From: Chryseomonas sp014190935
Lineage (GTDB): Bacteria > Pseudomonadota > Gammaproteobacteria > Pseudomonadales > Pseudomonadaceae
Direction of reading: 5' to 3'
NCBI RefSeq assembly: GCF_014190935.1
Contig: NZ_JACHVV010000004.1
Coordinates: 310,001-374,000 of the forward strand
DNA length: 64,000 nucleotides
Below the pieces are notes generated by a model. It had not been told where the DNA came from and made no database searches. It saw only the letters and a list, made by a program, of their open reading frames with translations. Positions 54,499 through 63,114 of the stretch are shown in pieces. Numbering within the stretch: position 1 is the first letter of the stretch; each line of letters opens with the position of its first letter. Made by a program: the position numbers and the translations under genes.

Positions 54499-54990
54499 CT
54501 AGTCGGCTTCCGCCGCCTGCAACACCCAGCGCAGGCCCTGCAGGTCCTCGGCGGTCAGGGTCTCGCGCAGGCGGCAGAGGCGATAGTGGACGCGGGTGTT
54601 CATGGCTACCCACTCCAGGTCCTGGCGGGTAGGCTGGGCGACGAAGTATTCGCCATAGCGCTCGTCCAGCCCGGCCATGCGGTACTGGCCCTTGAGCGGC
54701 AGGTAGATCTGGCCGTTCATCTCCCAGCGACTGGCGCTGCAGCCATGGAAGCGCACCTTGTCGCCAAAGGTGGAGAGCTGGGTGCGGAAGTCGGTGGTGG
54801 CGTTGCCGGCACTGGTCTTGAACTGACTGGCGATGACGCTGAAGACGATGCCTTCCGGCGACGGCGCGCCGCGCCATTCGATGACCCGGCGATTGAGCGC
54901 CGCGTCGAATCCATCGGTAAAGATACCGGCGGCCTGCGCCGTGAGCGTTGGCAGGGTCAAGGCACCCAGCAACGCCATCATTGTTTTCAA
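54499..54990 (-). CDS. Secreted hypothetical protein, TTG start
   Basis: A 163-residue protein with a signal peptide, L(M)KTMMALLGALTLPTLTAQA, then a mature domain of unknown function with one Cys pair (FHGCSAS and YRLCRL) that could form a disulfide. The TTG at 54990 is chosen over the ATGs at 54981 and 54978 because AGGAG lies six bases before it, and the start then gives the basic residue a signal peptide needs; the ATGs are 15 or more bases from that site. Converges on the alcohol dehydrogenase gene. Confidence 0.75.
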   Translation of the reverse strand: MKTMMALLGALTLPTLTAQAAGIFTDGFDAALNRRVIEWRGAPSPEGIVFSVIASQFKTSAGNATTDFRTQLSTFGDKVRFHGCSASRWEMNGQIYLPLKGQYRMAGLDERYGEYFVAQPTRQDLEWVAMNTRVHYRLCRLRETLTAEDLQGLRWVLQAAEAD

Positions 54991-55233
54991 AACGAGCTCC
55001 TGGTGATGACCCCGGCGTCTAGCCTGAGGCAGCAGGCCGAGGCGGCAAAGGGCCAGCGTCAGACTTTGGAGACCCGATTGGCTGAAAGGTGCCCCCGCCG
55101 GTCCGGATAAGCGGTATCTTTCACAGTCTAGCGACGAGCCCGCCTCGTCCACCCCCTTGAACCGTCGCCGGCGAGGCGTACGGCCCGACCACGAAACGAC
55201 CGGCCTAGCCGCCGGAGAGCACTGCGAGGATCT

Positions 55234-56253
55234 ATGAGCGCTGCGGACATCGATTGGAAGACCCTCGGTTTCGACTACATCAAGACCGACTTCCGCTATA
55301 TCGCCACCTATCGCAACGGCAGCTGGGGACCCGGCGAGCTGACTCGCGACAACCAGCTGCACATCAGCGAAGGCTCCACGGCCATCCACTACGGCCAGCA
55401 GTGCTTCGAAGGCCTCAAGGCCTATCGCTGCCAGGACGGCTCCATCAACCTATTCCGCCCCGACCGCAACGCCGCGCGCATGCACAAGAGCTGCGCCCGC
55501 CTGCTGATGCCGCCGGTCCCCACCGAGATGTTCATCGATGCCTGCCAGCAGGTGGTCAAGGCCAACGAGGCCTGGATCCCGCCGTACGGCACCGGCGGCG
55601 CCTTCTATCTGCGCCCCTTCGTCATCGGCGTGGGTGACAACATCGGCGTGCGCACCGCCCCCGAATTCCACTTCGTGGTGTTCGGCATCCCGGTCGGCGC
55701 CTACTTCAAGGGCGGCATGACCCCGCACAACTTCGTCATCTCCGGCTATGACCGCGCGGCGCCCCAGGGCACCGGCGCCGCCAAGGTCGGCGGCAACTAC
55801 GCCGCCAGCCTGATGCCCGGCGCCCAGGCCAAGGCCGAAGGCTTCGCCGACTGCATCTACCTGGACCCCCTGACCCATAGCAAGATCGAGGAAGTCGGCT
55901 CGGCCAACTTCTTCGCCATCACCGGTGACGGCAAGTTCGTCACCCCGCGCTCCGAATCAGTGCTGCCGGGCGTGACCCGCATGTCGCTGATGGACCTGGC
56001 GCGCGAGCGGCTGAACCTGGAAGTGGTCGAGGGCGACGTCCATATCGACCAGCTCGACCAGTTCGTCGAAGCCGGCGCCTGCGGCACCGCGGCGGTCATC
56101 ACCCCCATCGGCGGCATCCAGTACGGCGAGAAGCTGCACGTCTTCCACAGCCTGACCGACGTCGGCCCGGTGACGCGCAAGCTGTACGAAGAACTGACCG
56201 GTATCCAGACCGGCGACAAGCCCGCGCCGGAGGGTTGGATCGTCAAGGTCTGA
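55234..56253 (+). CDS. ilvE: Branched-chain amino acid aminotransferase
   Basis: A 339-residue class IV PLP aminotransferase. Lys184 in GAAKVGGNYA should carry the cofactor, with EVGSANFF and GTAAVITPIGGI as further family segments; the length is that of the 340-360-residue bacterial/mitochondrial type. It makes leucine, isoleucine and valine from their keto acids. GAGGA lies upstream of the ATG. Monocistronic, closed by a terminator. Confidence 0.94.
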   Translation: MSAADIDWKTLGFDYIKTDFRYIATYRNGSWGPGELTRDNQLHISEGSTAIHYGQQCFEGLKAYRCQDGSINLFRPDRNAARMHKSCARLLMPPVPTEMFIDACQQVVKANEAWIPPYGTGGAFYLRPFVIGVGDNIGVRTAPEFHFVVFGIPVGAYFKGGMTPHNFVISGYDRAAPQGTGAAKVGGNYAASLMPGAQAKAEGFADCIYLDPLTHSKIEEVGSANFFAITGDGKFVTPRSESVLPGVTRMSLMDLARERLNLEVVEGDVHIDQLDQFVEAGACGTAAVITPIGGIQYGEKLHVFHSLTDVGPVTRKLYEELTGIQTGDKPAPEGWIVKV

Positions 56254-56277
56254 CTTGAGGGTTGGGTTGGTTTGAAG

Positions 56278-56301
56278 AAGGCGCCTCAGGGCGCCTTTTT
56301 T
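56278..56301 (+). terminator. Rho-independent terminator after ilvE
   Basis: GGCGCC (56280-56285) and GGCGCC (56290-56295) arms around TCAG, flanked by AA and TTTTTT. It starts 25 bp after the ilvE stop. Confidence 0.88.
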
Positions 56302-56321
56302 GTTGGCCGACAGGGTTTGGT

Positions 56322-56352
56322 AGGTTGGGTTGAGCGGAGCGAAGCCCAACGT
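56322..56352. repeat. Single B-type palindromic repeat
   Basis: A B unit in the GTTGGGTTGAGCGGAGCGAA form with its CCCAACG arm, directly after the ilvE terminator and before the 0.65-kb inverted-arm element. Confidence 0.75.
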
Positions 56353-56398
56353 TGCGGAGTTTGGCCGAGAGGTCTGGGCTTATCGGTGCCCTAGCCGT

Positions 56399-57050
56399 TT
56401 ATCGAGCTTTGCTTGGGCTCTTGTTTCGCCCACCCGGGCGAGTCACTTTTTTCAAACGCGAAAAAAGTAACCAAAAACGCTTGTCCCCACGTTTCGGCCC
56501 TCCGCTGCGCTCCGGGTGCCCTCGCTCCGGCGCCGTGGCGGGGGCACGGCACGAAGGGGCCTCCTGCCCCTCGCGCCTTGCTCGGCGTCCTGCCTCGCAA
56601 CCTCCACAACGACACCGGAACTCGGCCTCACTGACGGGGACGGGGCGCAAGCCTGAGGCTGAGGTGTTTAGATATTCGTAGCGTGGAAAACCGCGCAGCG
56701 TTTTCCACTGAGGGAGTAACGCTTAACACGTGGACAAGGCTGCGCCGTTGTCCACCCTACCGGTTTGCACCCAAGGCATCAGGCGCGCGAATCGCCCCGT
56801 TCAGGAGGGCGAACGCCAGTGGCGTGGAGTGGGTCGAGCCGCAGGGATGCGGCGAGAGGTCCAGTGGGCCATGGACGGCCCATCTGGACCGACCCCGGAA
56901 CGGCGCTGGCGTGAGCGGACCCGCAGCGCAGCGGAGAGCCGGATGGTGGGGCAAGCGCTTTTGGTTACTTTTGTCCGGGGCGCGCAGTCGCGACTGACAA
57001 AAGTAACTCGCCCGGGTGGGCGAAACAAAAACCTTCAAAACACTCGATAA
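56399..57050. repeat. Inverted-arm non-coding element, copy 1
   Basis: A 652-bp stretch bounded by TTATCGAG (56399-56406) and CTCGATAA (57043-57050). Next inside lie long inverted arms: GTTTCGCCCACCCGGGCGAG (from 56423) then an A/T-rich palindrome ACTTTTTTC ... GAAAAAAGT, mirrored at about 56955-57030. The centre holds a D unit (56682-56708) and an inverted C unit (56729-56760). Left and right inner halves are unrelated to each other, but each matches the opposite half of the element at 62.2 kb in inverse orientation. Frames inside have no ribosome sites or family motifs; I regard the element as non-coding. Its nature is unknown. Confidence 0.85.
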
Positions 57051-57080
57051 CAAGCTGGGGCGCAGACGAGTACACAGGAG

Positions 57081-57112
57081 CGTTGGGCTTCGCTGCGCTC
57101 AACCCAACCTAC
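57081..57112. repeat. Inverted B-type repeat at the 3' end of dedA
   Basis: CGTTGGGCTTCGCTGCGCTC with its AACCCAACCTAC arm, ten bases beyond the dedA stop. It may serve as a 3' hairpin for the chaA-dedA transcript. Confidence 0.75.
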
Positions 57113-57122
57113 AAAAGCACCC

Positions 57123-57686
57123 CTACACCCCCTCGCGCCGCCGCAGGATGGCGCGGGCGCCGATGAACAGCACCGCCACGCAGATCGCCGCGGCGATCAG
57201 CCAGCGCTTCGACACATGATGCTCGGCGAAGAAATCCCGCAGGATTTCGCCCACCGCATAACCGATGCCGGTCATGACGAAGCCCCAGAGCAGCGCGCCG
57301 ATGATGTTGTAGAACAGGAAGCGTCGCGGGCGTACGCCGCTGGCGCCGATCAGCAGCGGGCCGATCAGGCGGAAGCCGTAGGCGAAGCGGATGCCGATGA
57401 TCCACAGCGCCTCGTGACGATGGATGCGGCTGCGCAGCCAGTCGATGCGCGCCTGCTGGCGCTTGAAGCGACCGAGGATGCTGTCGCCGTAGCGCCGCCC
57501 GAGAAAGAACAGCGTCTGGTCGCCGATGAAGCCGCCCAGGGCCACGCAGACCGCCGTGAGCGGAAACAGCAGGTAGCCGTGGCGCGCGGCGATGCCGGCC
57601 AGGATGGCCACGCCGTCGCCTTCGATCAGGGCGCCCAGCACGGCGGCCCCGTAGCCGTAGTTGCTGATGACCTCGCTGTCGATCAT
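57123..57686 (-). CDS. DedA-family membrane protein
   Basis: A 187-residue DedA/VTT-domain protein with LGALIEGDG (the family Glu), ALGGFIGDQTLFFLGRRYG and the RFAYGFRLIGPLLIG re-entrant loop. DedA proteins are needed for normal membrane potential and have lipid flippase roles (undecaprenyl phosphate or phosphatidylethanolamine). It starts nine bases after the chaA stop, so the two form an operon. Confidence 0.92.
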   Translation of the reverse strand: MIDSEVISNYGYGAAVLGALIEGDGVAILAGIAARHGYLLFPLTAVCVALGGFIGDQTLFFLGRRYGDSILGRFKRQQARIDWLRSRIHRHEALWIIGIRFAYGFRLIGPLLIGASGVRPRRFLFYNIIGALLWGFVMTGIGYAVGEILRDFFAEHHVSKRWLIAAAICVAVLFIGARAILRRREGV

Positions 57687-57695
57687 GGCGCGTCC

Positions 57696-58802
57696 CTAGA
57701 GACCGAGAATGGTCAGCATGATGAAGGTGCCGAACAGCACGAAGTGGGTCATGCCCTCGATGGCGTTGGTCTCGCCGTCGTTGAGGTTGATGGCGGCGAC
57801 GATCAGGGTCACGGCCATCATCACCGTCTGCACCGGGGTCATGGCCATCTGGATGGGCTGGCCATTGTACAGGGCGATGGCTTCCACCACCGGCACGGTG
57901 AGGATCACGGTGGACAGGCTGGCGCCCAGGGCGATGTTGATCACCGACTGCATGCGATTGGCCATGGCCGCGCGCAGCGCGGTGAGGATCTCGGGGCTGG
58001 CGGAGATCACCGCCACCACCAGCGCGGGGACCAGCGCCGGTACGGCCAGGCCTTCCAGACCGGTGTCCAGCGACTTGGACATCACCTCGGCCAGGGCCCC
58101 GGTGGCGACGATGCCGACGATCAGCATGGCGATGGAAAGGGTGGCGCTGCTTTCGCCATGGCCCGCAGCGGCCGCCTCGCCCTCGACCGCCGGACGCTTG
58201 CGCTTCTTGTCCGGGTAGTTGTAGCTGAAGAAATAGCTGTGCGGGCCGGTCTGCATGCGCAGGAACAGGGTGTAGAGCAGCGCCATGGCGCCGATGGTGA
58301 AGAAGGAATAGACGTGCCACTGGGCCGAGGGGATGAATTCCGGCACCAGCATGGAGATGCTCACCGCGGTGATGATCATCACCCCGTAGCTGCGGCTGGA
58401 ATCGTCGTTGTAGGGCTGTTCGCCGTGCTTGAGGCCACCGAGCAGCGCCGCTAGGCCGATGATGCCGTTCATGTCCAGCATCACCGCGGCATAGATGGTG
58501 TCGCGGGCCAGGGTCGGCGAATGATCGTGGCTCATCATGATCGCCAGGATGATCACCTCCACCAGCACGGCGGAGAGGGTCAGGATCATGGTGCCGTAGG
58601 GGTCGCCGACCTTTTCCGCCAGCAATTCGGCGTGGTGGGCCACGCGCATGGCCGCGCAGATGATGGCGGCGATCAGACCGCCGGCCGCGATCAGCGCCAG
58701 GGTCTGGCCACCGCCGAGCAGGGCGTGTTCGAACACATAGGCCAGCACCGTGGCGCCGATGGCGACCAGCAGCAGGGTTTCGTCTTTGAGAGCGGCGAGC
58801 AT
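57696..58802 (-). CDS. chaA: Calcium/proton (cation/H+) antiporter ChaA
   Basis: A 368-residue CaCA-family antiporter of about eleven helices. The two alpha repeats show the acidic motif GTMILTLSAVLVEVIILAIM and PALVVAVISASPEILTAL with its conserved Glu. ChaA exchanges Ca2+, Na+ or K+ for protons at the inner membrane. The length fits E. coli ChaA. Cotranscribed with dedA, which suggests a shared role in cation and membrane-potential balance. Confidence 0.92.
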   Translation of the reverse strand: MLAALKDETLLLVAIGATVLAYVFEHALLGGGQTLALIAAGGLIAAIICAAMRVAHHAELLAEKVGDPYGTMILTLSAVLVEVIILAIMMSHDHSPTLARDTIYAAVMLDMNGIIGLAALLGGLKHGEQPYNDDSSRSYGVMIITAVSISMLVPEFIPSAQWHVYSFFTIGAMALLYTLFLRMQTGPHSYFFSYNYPDKKRKRPAVEGEAAAAGHGESSATLSIAMLIVGIVATGALAEVMSKSLDTGLEGLAVPALVPALVVAVISASPEILTALRAAMANRMQSVINIALGASLSTVILTVPVVEAIALYNGQPIQMAMTPVQTVMMAVTLIVAAINLNDGETNAIEGMTHFVLFGTFIMLTILGL

Positions 58803-58922
58803 GGAAAGGGGCGTCCTTGGTTGAGCAATGCCTTGTTACGACCGCCGTAGACGGCAAAACGCTCGCACCGCGCTACACCCCCCGGCCCTGGCCGCCCGCG
58901 CTCCCGCCGCGTGGCGGGCCCC

Positions 58923-60023
58923 TCAGCCCACCCGGGCGCGCGGTACCAGGCGCTTCCACACCGCCTTGGTGCCGGTGGCGCAGGCCTGCCGATAGCCCAG
59001 GGCATGGCGCTCCACCAGGAACCAGGACACCACCGCCAGCGGCAGGGTGATGCCGATCGAGAGCAGTACCATAGTCCAGGCCTCGATGCCGGGGATCACC
59101 GCCGCCAGGGTCTGCTGCACCGGGAAGGAGTAGATGTAGAGGCCATAGGAATAGTCGCCCACCTCGTTGAAGGCGCGGATGCGCCCGCCCGGGACGAAGG
59201 CGAGGTAGAGCAGCACGTAGCCCAGCGTCAGGTTGTAGACCAGGAAGAAGCTGTCACGGTCGGGAGCGGCCACCGCCAGCAGCGCCACGGCGGCGACGAA
59301 CAGCGCGCGCGACAGGGGGATGTAGCCGCGCAGCACATAGAAGGCGCCGCCGAGAAAGAACATCTGGAACAGCCGCAGCAGGTGCGATTCGCTGGCGAAG
59401 AAATAGTAGGCGAACAGCTTGAACAGCGCCGCGCCCGCGGCGAACAGCAGGATGGCGCGCTGGAAGTGCCGGCTGTCCAGGCGCAGCCAGAGCACGGCCA
59501 GCCACAGCAGCGCCAGGGCGCCGTACATGCCCACCTCGAAGGGCAGCGTCCACAGCGAGCCATTGACGACGGTCTGCAGCGGATTGCCCTCGAACAGCCC
59601 GGGCAGGTCGAATTCGGCGCCGGCGATCAGCCCGGTGTTCTTCAGCAGGTAGAGCCAGGTCTGGCCGTCGCTCAGATAATCCTGCAGCGGCGCCCGGGTC
59701 AGCCAGGCACCAAGGCCGAGCACCGTCAGCATCAGCATCACCAGCAGTCCCGGCACCACGCGCAGGGCACGGCCCCAGACGAAGTCGATGATATCGGCGC
59801 GGCTGAGCAGACTCTTGGTGACCAGGAAACCGCTGGTGATGAAGAAGATGTCGACGGCGATGTCGCCGAGGGTCATGCCCAGGCTCTCGCGCCCGGGTTC
59901 CGCCGTGGCGGTGCCACTGGAGATGGCGAAACTGTGGCTGAAGACCACGGCGAGCGCCGCGATCATGCGAATCAGATTGAGATTGTTGTTCTTGCCGCCA
60001 ACGTAATCCTGAACGGTCTGCAC
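58923..60023 (-). CDS. Acyltransferase_3 (OafA-type) membrane O-acyltransferase
   Basis: A 366-residue, about ten-helix acyltransferase, with NNNLNLIRMIAALAVVFSHS (His in helix 1), SGFLVTKSL, RALRVVPGL and GDYSYGLYIYSFPVQQ. It probably acylates a surface glycan. The GTG at 60023 is used because GAGG precedes it by five bases; an ATG at 60053 would add ten residues. It shares motifs and order with the acyltransferase at 29.6 kb. No glycan genes are adjacent, though a GT39-type gene lies 3 kb away. Confidence 0.88.
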   Translation of the reverse strand: MQTVQDYVGGKNNNLNLIRMIAALAVVFSHSFAISSGTATAEPGRESLGMTLGDIAVDIFFITSGFLVTKSLLSRADIIDFVWGRALRVVPGLLVMLMLTVLGLGAWLTRAPLQDYLSDGQTWLYLLKNTGLIAGAEFDLPGLFEGNPLQTVVNGSLWTLPFEVGMYGALALLWLAVLWLRLDSRHFQRAILLFAAGAALFKLFAYYFFASESHLLRLFQMFFLGGAFYVLRGYIPLSRALFVAAVALLAVAAPDRDSFFLVYNLTLGYVLLYLAFVPGGRIRAFNEVGDYSYGLYIYSFPVQQTLAAVIPGIEAWTMVLLSIGITLPLAVVSWFLVERHALGYRQACATGTKAVWKRLVPRARVG

Positions 60024-60135
60024 GGATACCTCACGCCTGGTGTTTGGAGCCATGCGTCCCGATTGTAGTCAGATCCGGACCCAATGCAGGCGTTATGGCC
60101 TTTTGCTGGCCCAAAGCGTGGAATGCTGGGAATTT

Positions 60136-60166
60136 CTGACCGACGAAGCCACCGTACATCGGTCAG
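60136..60166. promoter_or_regulatory. Inverted repeat upstream of the adenine deaminase gene
   Basis: CTGACCGA (60136-60143) and TCGGTCAG (60159-60166) form perfect 8-bp arms around 15 bases, about 86 bp before the deaminase start and between two divergent genes. It could be a regulator site or a leader hairpin. Confidence 0.4.
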
Positions 60167-60251
60167 GGGGAACCCGGATGCCTGCGGAAAACCCGGCAAA
60201 GCGTGCGACAATCGTCCATCTTTTTCCGATTCAAGCGATCCCGAGGCTCCC

Positions 60252-61202
60252 ATGTACGACTGGCTCAACGCCCTGCCCAAGGCCGAACTGCACCTGCACC
60301 TGGAAGGCACCCTGGAGCCCGAGCTGCTGTTCAAGCTGGCCGAGCGCCATGGCGTCGCCCTGCCCTGGGGCGATGTCGAAGCCCTGCGCGCCGCCTACAA
60401 CTTCGGCAACCTGCAGGAATTCCTCGACCTCTATTACGCCGGCGCCGACGTGCTGCGCACCGAGCAGGACTTCTACGACCTGACCTGGGCCTATCTGCTC
60501 AAGTGCAAGGAACAGAACGTCATCCACACCGAACCCTTCTTCGATCCCCAGACCCACACCGATCGCGGCATTCCCTTCGAAGTGGTGGTGCGCGGCATTA
60601 CCCAGGCGCTGAGCGATGGTGAAAAGCAGCTGGGCGTGACCAGCGGGCTGATCCTGAGCTTTCTGCGCCACCTGTCCGAAGACGCCGCCCAGGCCACCCT
60701 GGACCAGGCGCTGCCGTTCCGCGACCACTTCGTCGCCGTCGGCCTGGACAGCTCGGAAAAGGGGCATCCGCCGAGCAAGTTCAAGCGCGTCTTCGCCCGT
60801 GCCCGTGCCGAAGGCTTTCCGGCAGTGGCCCATGCCGGCGAGGAAGGTCCGCCGGAATACATCTGGGAGGCCCTCGACCAGCTCGGCGTGGTGCGGATCG
60901 ACCACGGCGTGCGCGCCTTCGAGGACGAGCGCCTGATGGCCCGCCTGGTCGACCAGCAGATCCCGCTCACCGTCTGCCCGCTGTCCAACACCAAGCTCTG
61001 CGTGTTCGACGACATGAGCCAGCACACCATCCTCAAGATGCTCGACCGCGGCCTCAAGGTCACCGTCAACTCGGATGACCCGGCCTACTTCGGCGGCTAT
61101 GTCACCGAGAACTTCATGGCCCTGCACGAAGGCCTGGGCATGACCCAGGAGCAGGCCCGGCGCCTGGCGCAGAACAGCCTCGACGCCCGCCTGGTGAAAT
61201 GA
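60252..61202 (+). CDS. Adenine deaminase (adenosine deaminase family)
   Basis: A 316-residue metal-dependent deaminase with HLHLEGTLEP (metal His pair), VAHAGEEGPP (metal His and catalytic Glu), RIDHGVRA and NSDDPAYFG (metal Asp). The motif DSSEKGHPPSKF replaces the adenosine deaminase GDE segment; this is typical of the PA0148-like branch shown to deaminate free adenine to hypoxanthine. It should serve purine salvage in the cytoplasm. Its stop overlaps the next gene's start (ATGA). Confidence 0.9.
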   Translation: MYDWLNALPKAELHLHLEGTLEPELLFKLAERHGVALPWGDVEALRAAYNFGNLQEFLDLYYAGADVLRTEQDFYDLTWAYLLKCKEQNVIHTEPFFDPQTHTDRGIPFEVVVRGITQALSDGEKQLGVTSGLILSFLRHLSEDAAQATLDQALPFRDHFVAVGLDSSEKGHPPSKFKRVFARARAEGFPAVAHAGEEGPPEYIWEALDQLGVVRIDHGVRAFEDERLMARLVDQQIPLTVCPLSNTKLCVFDDMSQHTILKMLDRGLKVTVNSDDPAYFGGYVTENFMALHEGLGMTQEQARRLAQNSLDARLVK

Positions 61203-62011
61203 GCATGAGCCTGACCGCTGCCGAGATTTCCTATTACGAACGCTTCGCCGAGCGCCTGGCCGACGCCGCCGCCGTGGCCATCCAGCCCTACTTCCGCGCC
61301 CAGCTGGCGGTGGACGACAAGGGCGACGCCGCCGTCGCCGGGCGTCGCTACGACCCGGTGACCATCGCCGACAAGGCCGCCGAACGGGCCATGCGCGAAC
61401 TCATCCAGGCCGAGCACCCGGATCACGGCATCCTCGGCGAAGAAGAGGAAAACGTCGCCGGCAGCAGTCCCCTGAGCTGGGTACTCGACCCCATCGACGG
61501 CACCCGCGCCTTCATCACCGGCCTGCCGCTGTGGGGCACCCTGGTGGCGCTCAACGACGGCAGCCGCCCGGTGATCGGGGTGATGAACCAGCCCTTCACC
61601 GGCGAGCGCTACCTGGGCACCCCGGCCGGCGCCTGGCGCAACGGCGCGGCCCTGCGCACCCGCGCCTGCGCCAACCTGGCCCAGGCCCGGCTGATGTGCA
61701 CCAGCCGCGACATCTTCGACACCCCCGAACGCCTGGCCGCCTTCGACGCCGTGGCCGCCGAGGTGCAGCTGGCCCGCTTCGGCGGCGACTGCTACGCCTA
61801 CTGCATGCTCGCCTCGGGCTTCGTCGACGTCATCATCGAAGCGGGCCTGCAGCCCTACGACGTGCAGGCGCTGATCCCCATCATCGAAGGCGCCGGCGGC
61901 CGCATGACCGCCTGGGATGGCGGCGATGCCCAGCAGGGCGGCGCCATCCTCGCCTGCGGTGATCCGAAGCTGCATGCGCAGCTGGTGGAACGGTTGCAGC
62001 ATCTGGCCTGA
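61199..62011 (+). CDS. Inositol monophosphatase-family phosphatase, HisN-like
   Basis: A 270-residue Mg2+-dependent phosphatase. The metal site is GEEEENV (Glu) and DPIDGTRAF; the last motif GDCYAYCMLASGFVDVIIE includes the substrate-binding part. The pattern is closest to histidinol-phosphatase of the HisN type, the usual non-HAD enzyme, though inositol-monophosphatase activity is possible. Translationally coupled to the adenine deaminase gene. Confidence 0.87.
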   Translation: MSMSLTAAEISYYERFAERLADAAAVAIQPYFRAQLAVDDKGDAAVAGRRYDPVTIADKAAERAMRELIQAEHPDHGILGEEEENVAGSSPLSWVLDPIDGTRAFITGLPLWGTLVALNDGSRPVIGVMNQPFTGERYLGTPAGAWRNGAALRTRACANLAQARLMCTSRDIFDTPERLAAFDAVAAEVQLARFGGDCYAYCMLASGFVDVIIEAGLQPYDVQALIPIIEGAGGRMTAWDGGDAQQGGAILACGDPKLHAQLVERLQHLA

Positions 62012-62028
62012 GGCTTGGCAGGTGGGTC

Positions 62029-62169
62029 CGTAGGTTGGGTTGAGCGGAGCGAAGCCCAACGCGGCCCCCCGCTCAAACCGGACGCGTTGGGTTTCGACAA
62101 TGGGCCGTCTCACTCCAACCTAGGCGACTGCAACTTCGTAGGTTGGTCTAAGCGCAGCGAAGCCCAATG
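62029..62169. repeat. Two B-type palindromic repeats
   Basis: B units at 62029-62061 and 62137-62169 (the second is diverged), both in the same direction, just after the phosphatase gene. Between them the sequence has a third partial GTTGGGTTTC arm. Confidence 0.7.
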
Positions 62170-62199
62170 TTAGATCTGGCTTATCGGTGCCCTATTTGC

Positions 62200-62923
62200 T
62201 TATCGAGTGCTCGGATGGATTTTGTTTCGCCCCCTCGGGCGACTCACTTTTTTCAAACGCGAAAAAAGTAAGCAAAAACGCTTGCCCCGGACATCCGGCC
62301 CTCCGCTGCGCGACGGGTCCGCTCACGCCAGCGCCGCTCCGGGGTCGGCCTACACGGGCCGTCCATGGCCCGTTAGGCCTCTCGCCGCATCCATGCGGCT
62401 CGACCCACTCCACGACACTGGCGTTCGCCCTCCTGAACGGGGCGATTCGCCAGCCTGAAAGTGTTAGTTGAAGAGCCATGAACAGCCCGTAGCGTGGACA
62501 GCGGCGCAGCCTCGTCCACTGATGACGTCGGTGCTCACCAGTGGAAAACGCTGCGCGGTTTTCCACGCTACAACTTGTGAACACCCAAGCATCAGGCTGG
62601 CGTCCCTTCCCCGTCAGTGAGGCCGAGTGCAGGTGTTGCGGAGGGGGTTGCGAGGCCAGGATGCCGAGCGAGGCGCGAGGGGCAGGAGGCCTCTTCGTGC
62701 CGTGCCCCTGCCACGGCGCCGGACCGAGGGAGACGTAGCGAAGCGGAGTAACAGCCGCAGGCTGGCCCGAAGGGTGAGCGAAGCGAATCACCCGGAGCGC
62801 AGCGAAAGGCCGAAACGTGGGGACAAGCGTTTTTGGTTACTTTTTTGCGGGGCGCGTAGCCGCGTTTGAAAAAAGTAACTCGCCTGAGTGGGCGAAACAA
62901 AAAGCTTCAGCAGACTTCGATAA
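62200..62923. repeat. Inverted-arm non-coding element, copy 2 (opposite orientation)
   Basis: A 724-bp element bounded by TTATCGAG (62200-62207) and CTTCGATAA (62915-62923), with the same inverted arms as copy 1 (GTTTCGCCC ... GAAAAAAGTAAGC near 62222-62285, mirrored at about 62816-62905) and a C (62488) plus D (62541) unit in the middle. Its left half matches the inverse of copy 1's right half and its right half the inverse of copy 1's left half, including the long segment with the CCACGGCGCC core. It carries about 70 bp extra near 62735-62800 not in copy 1. Adjacent sequence CTTATCGGTGCCCTA also precedes both elements in direct orientation. Confidence 0.85.
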
Positions 62924-62946
62924 GCAGGCAAAACACCCAAAGCAAT

Positions 62947-62973
62947 CGCGGCCATGGGCCGCTCCTACAGGCC
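62947..62973. repeat. Pseudomonas-type REP sequence
   Basis: ATCGCGGCCATGGGCCGCTC followed by CTACA fits the widespread Pseudomonas REP (repetitive extragenic palindromic) pattern with GCGGCC/GGCCGC arms and a conserved CTCCTACA end. A second REP-like half (CACGGCCGCGATCGG) at about 63017-63031 is in opposite orientation, as in a REPIN pair. The rest of the gap up to 63114 shows no gene. Confidence 0.75.
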
Positions 62974-63114
62974 CAATCCAACCCTGTAGCAGCAACTGTA
63001 TCGGCGGAACACCACGGCCGCGATCGGCCCTCTGTCTTCCATGCCCGCTACCCCCTTAAGCCCCCTCTAAGCCAACTCCCGTATACCGGCAGGATCCCGC
63101 CAAGAGTCCCTGCC

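Noticed and set aside
56352..57219. Several 70-109-residue frames in the inverted-arm element
   Set aside because: The same nonsense peptides appear on both strands and in both copies because of the repeat structure; no ribosome sites, no conserved domain.
62187..63059. Frames of 65-199 residues in the second element
   Set aside because: Repeat-derived, for the same reasons as at the first element.
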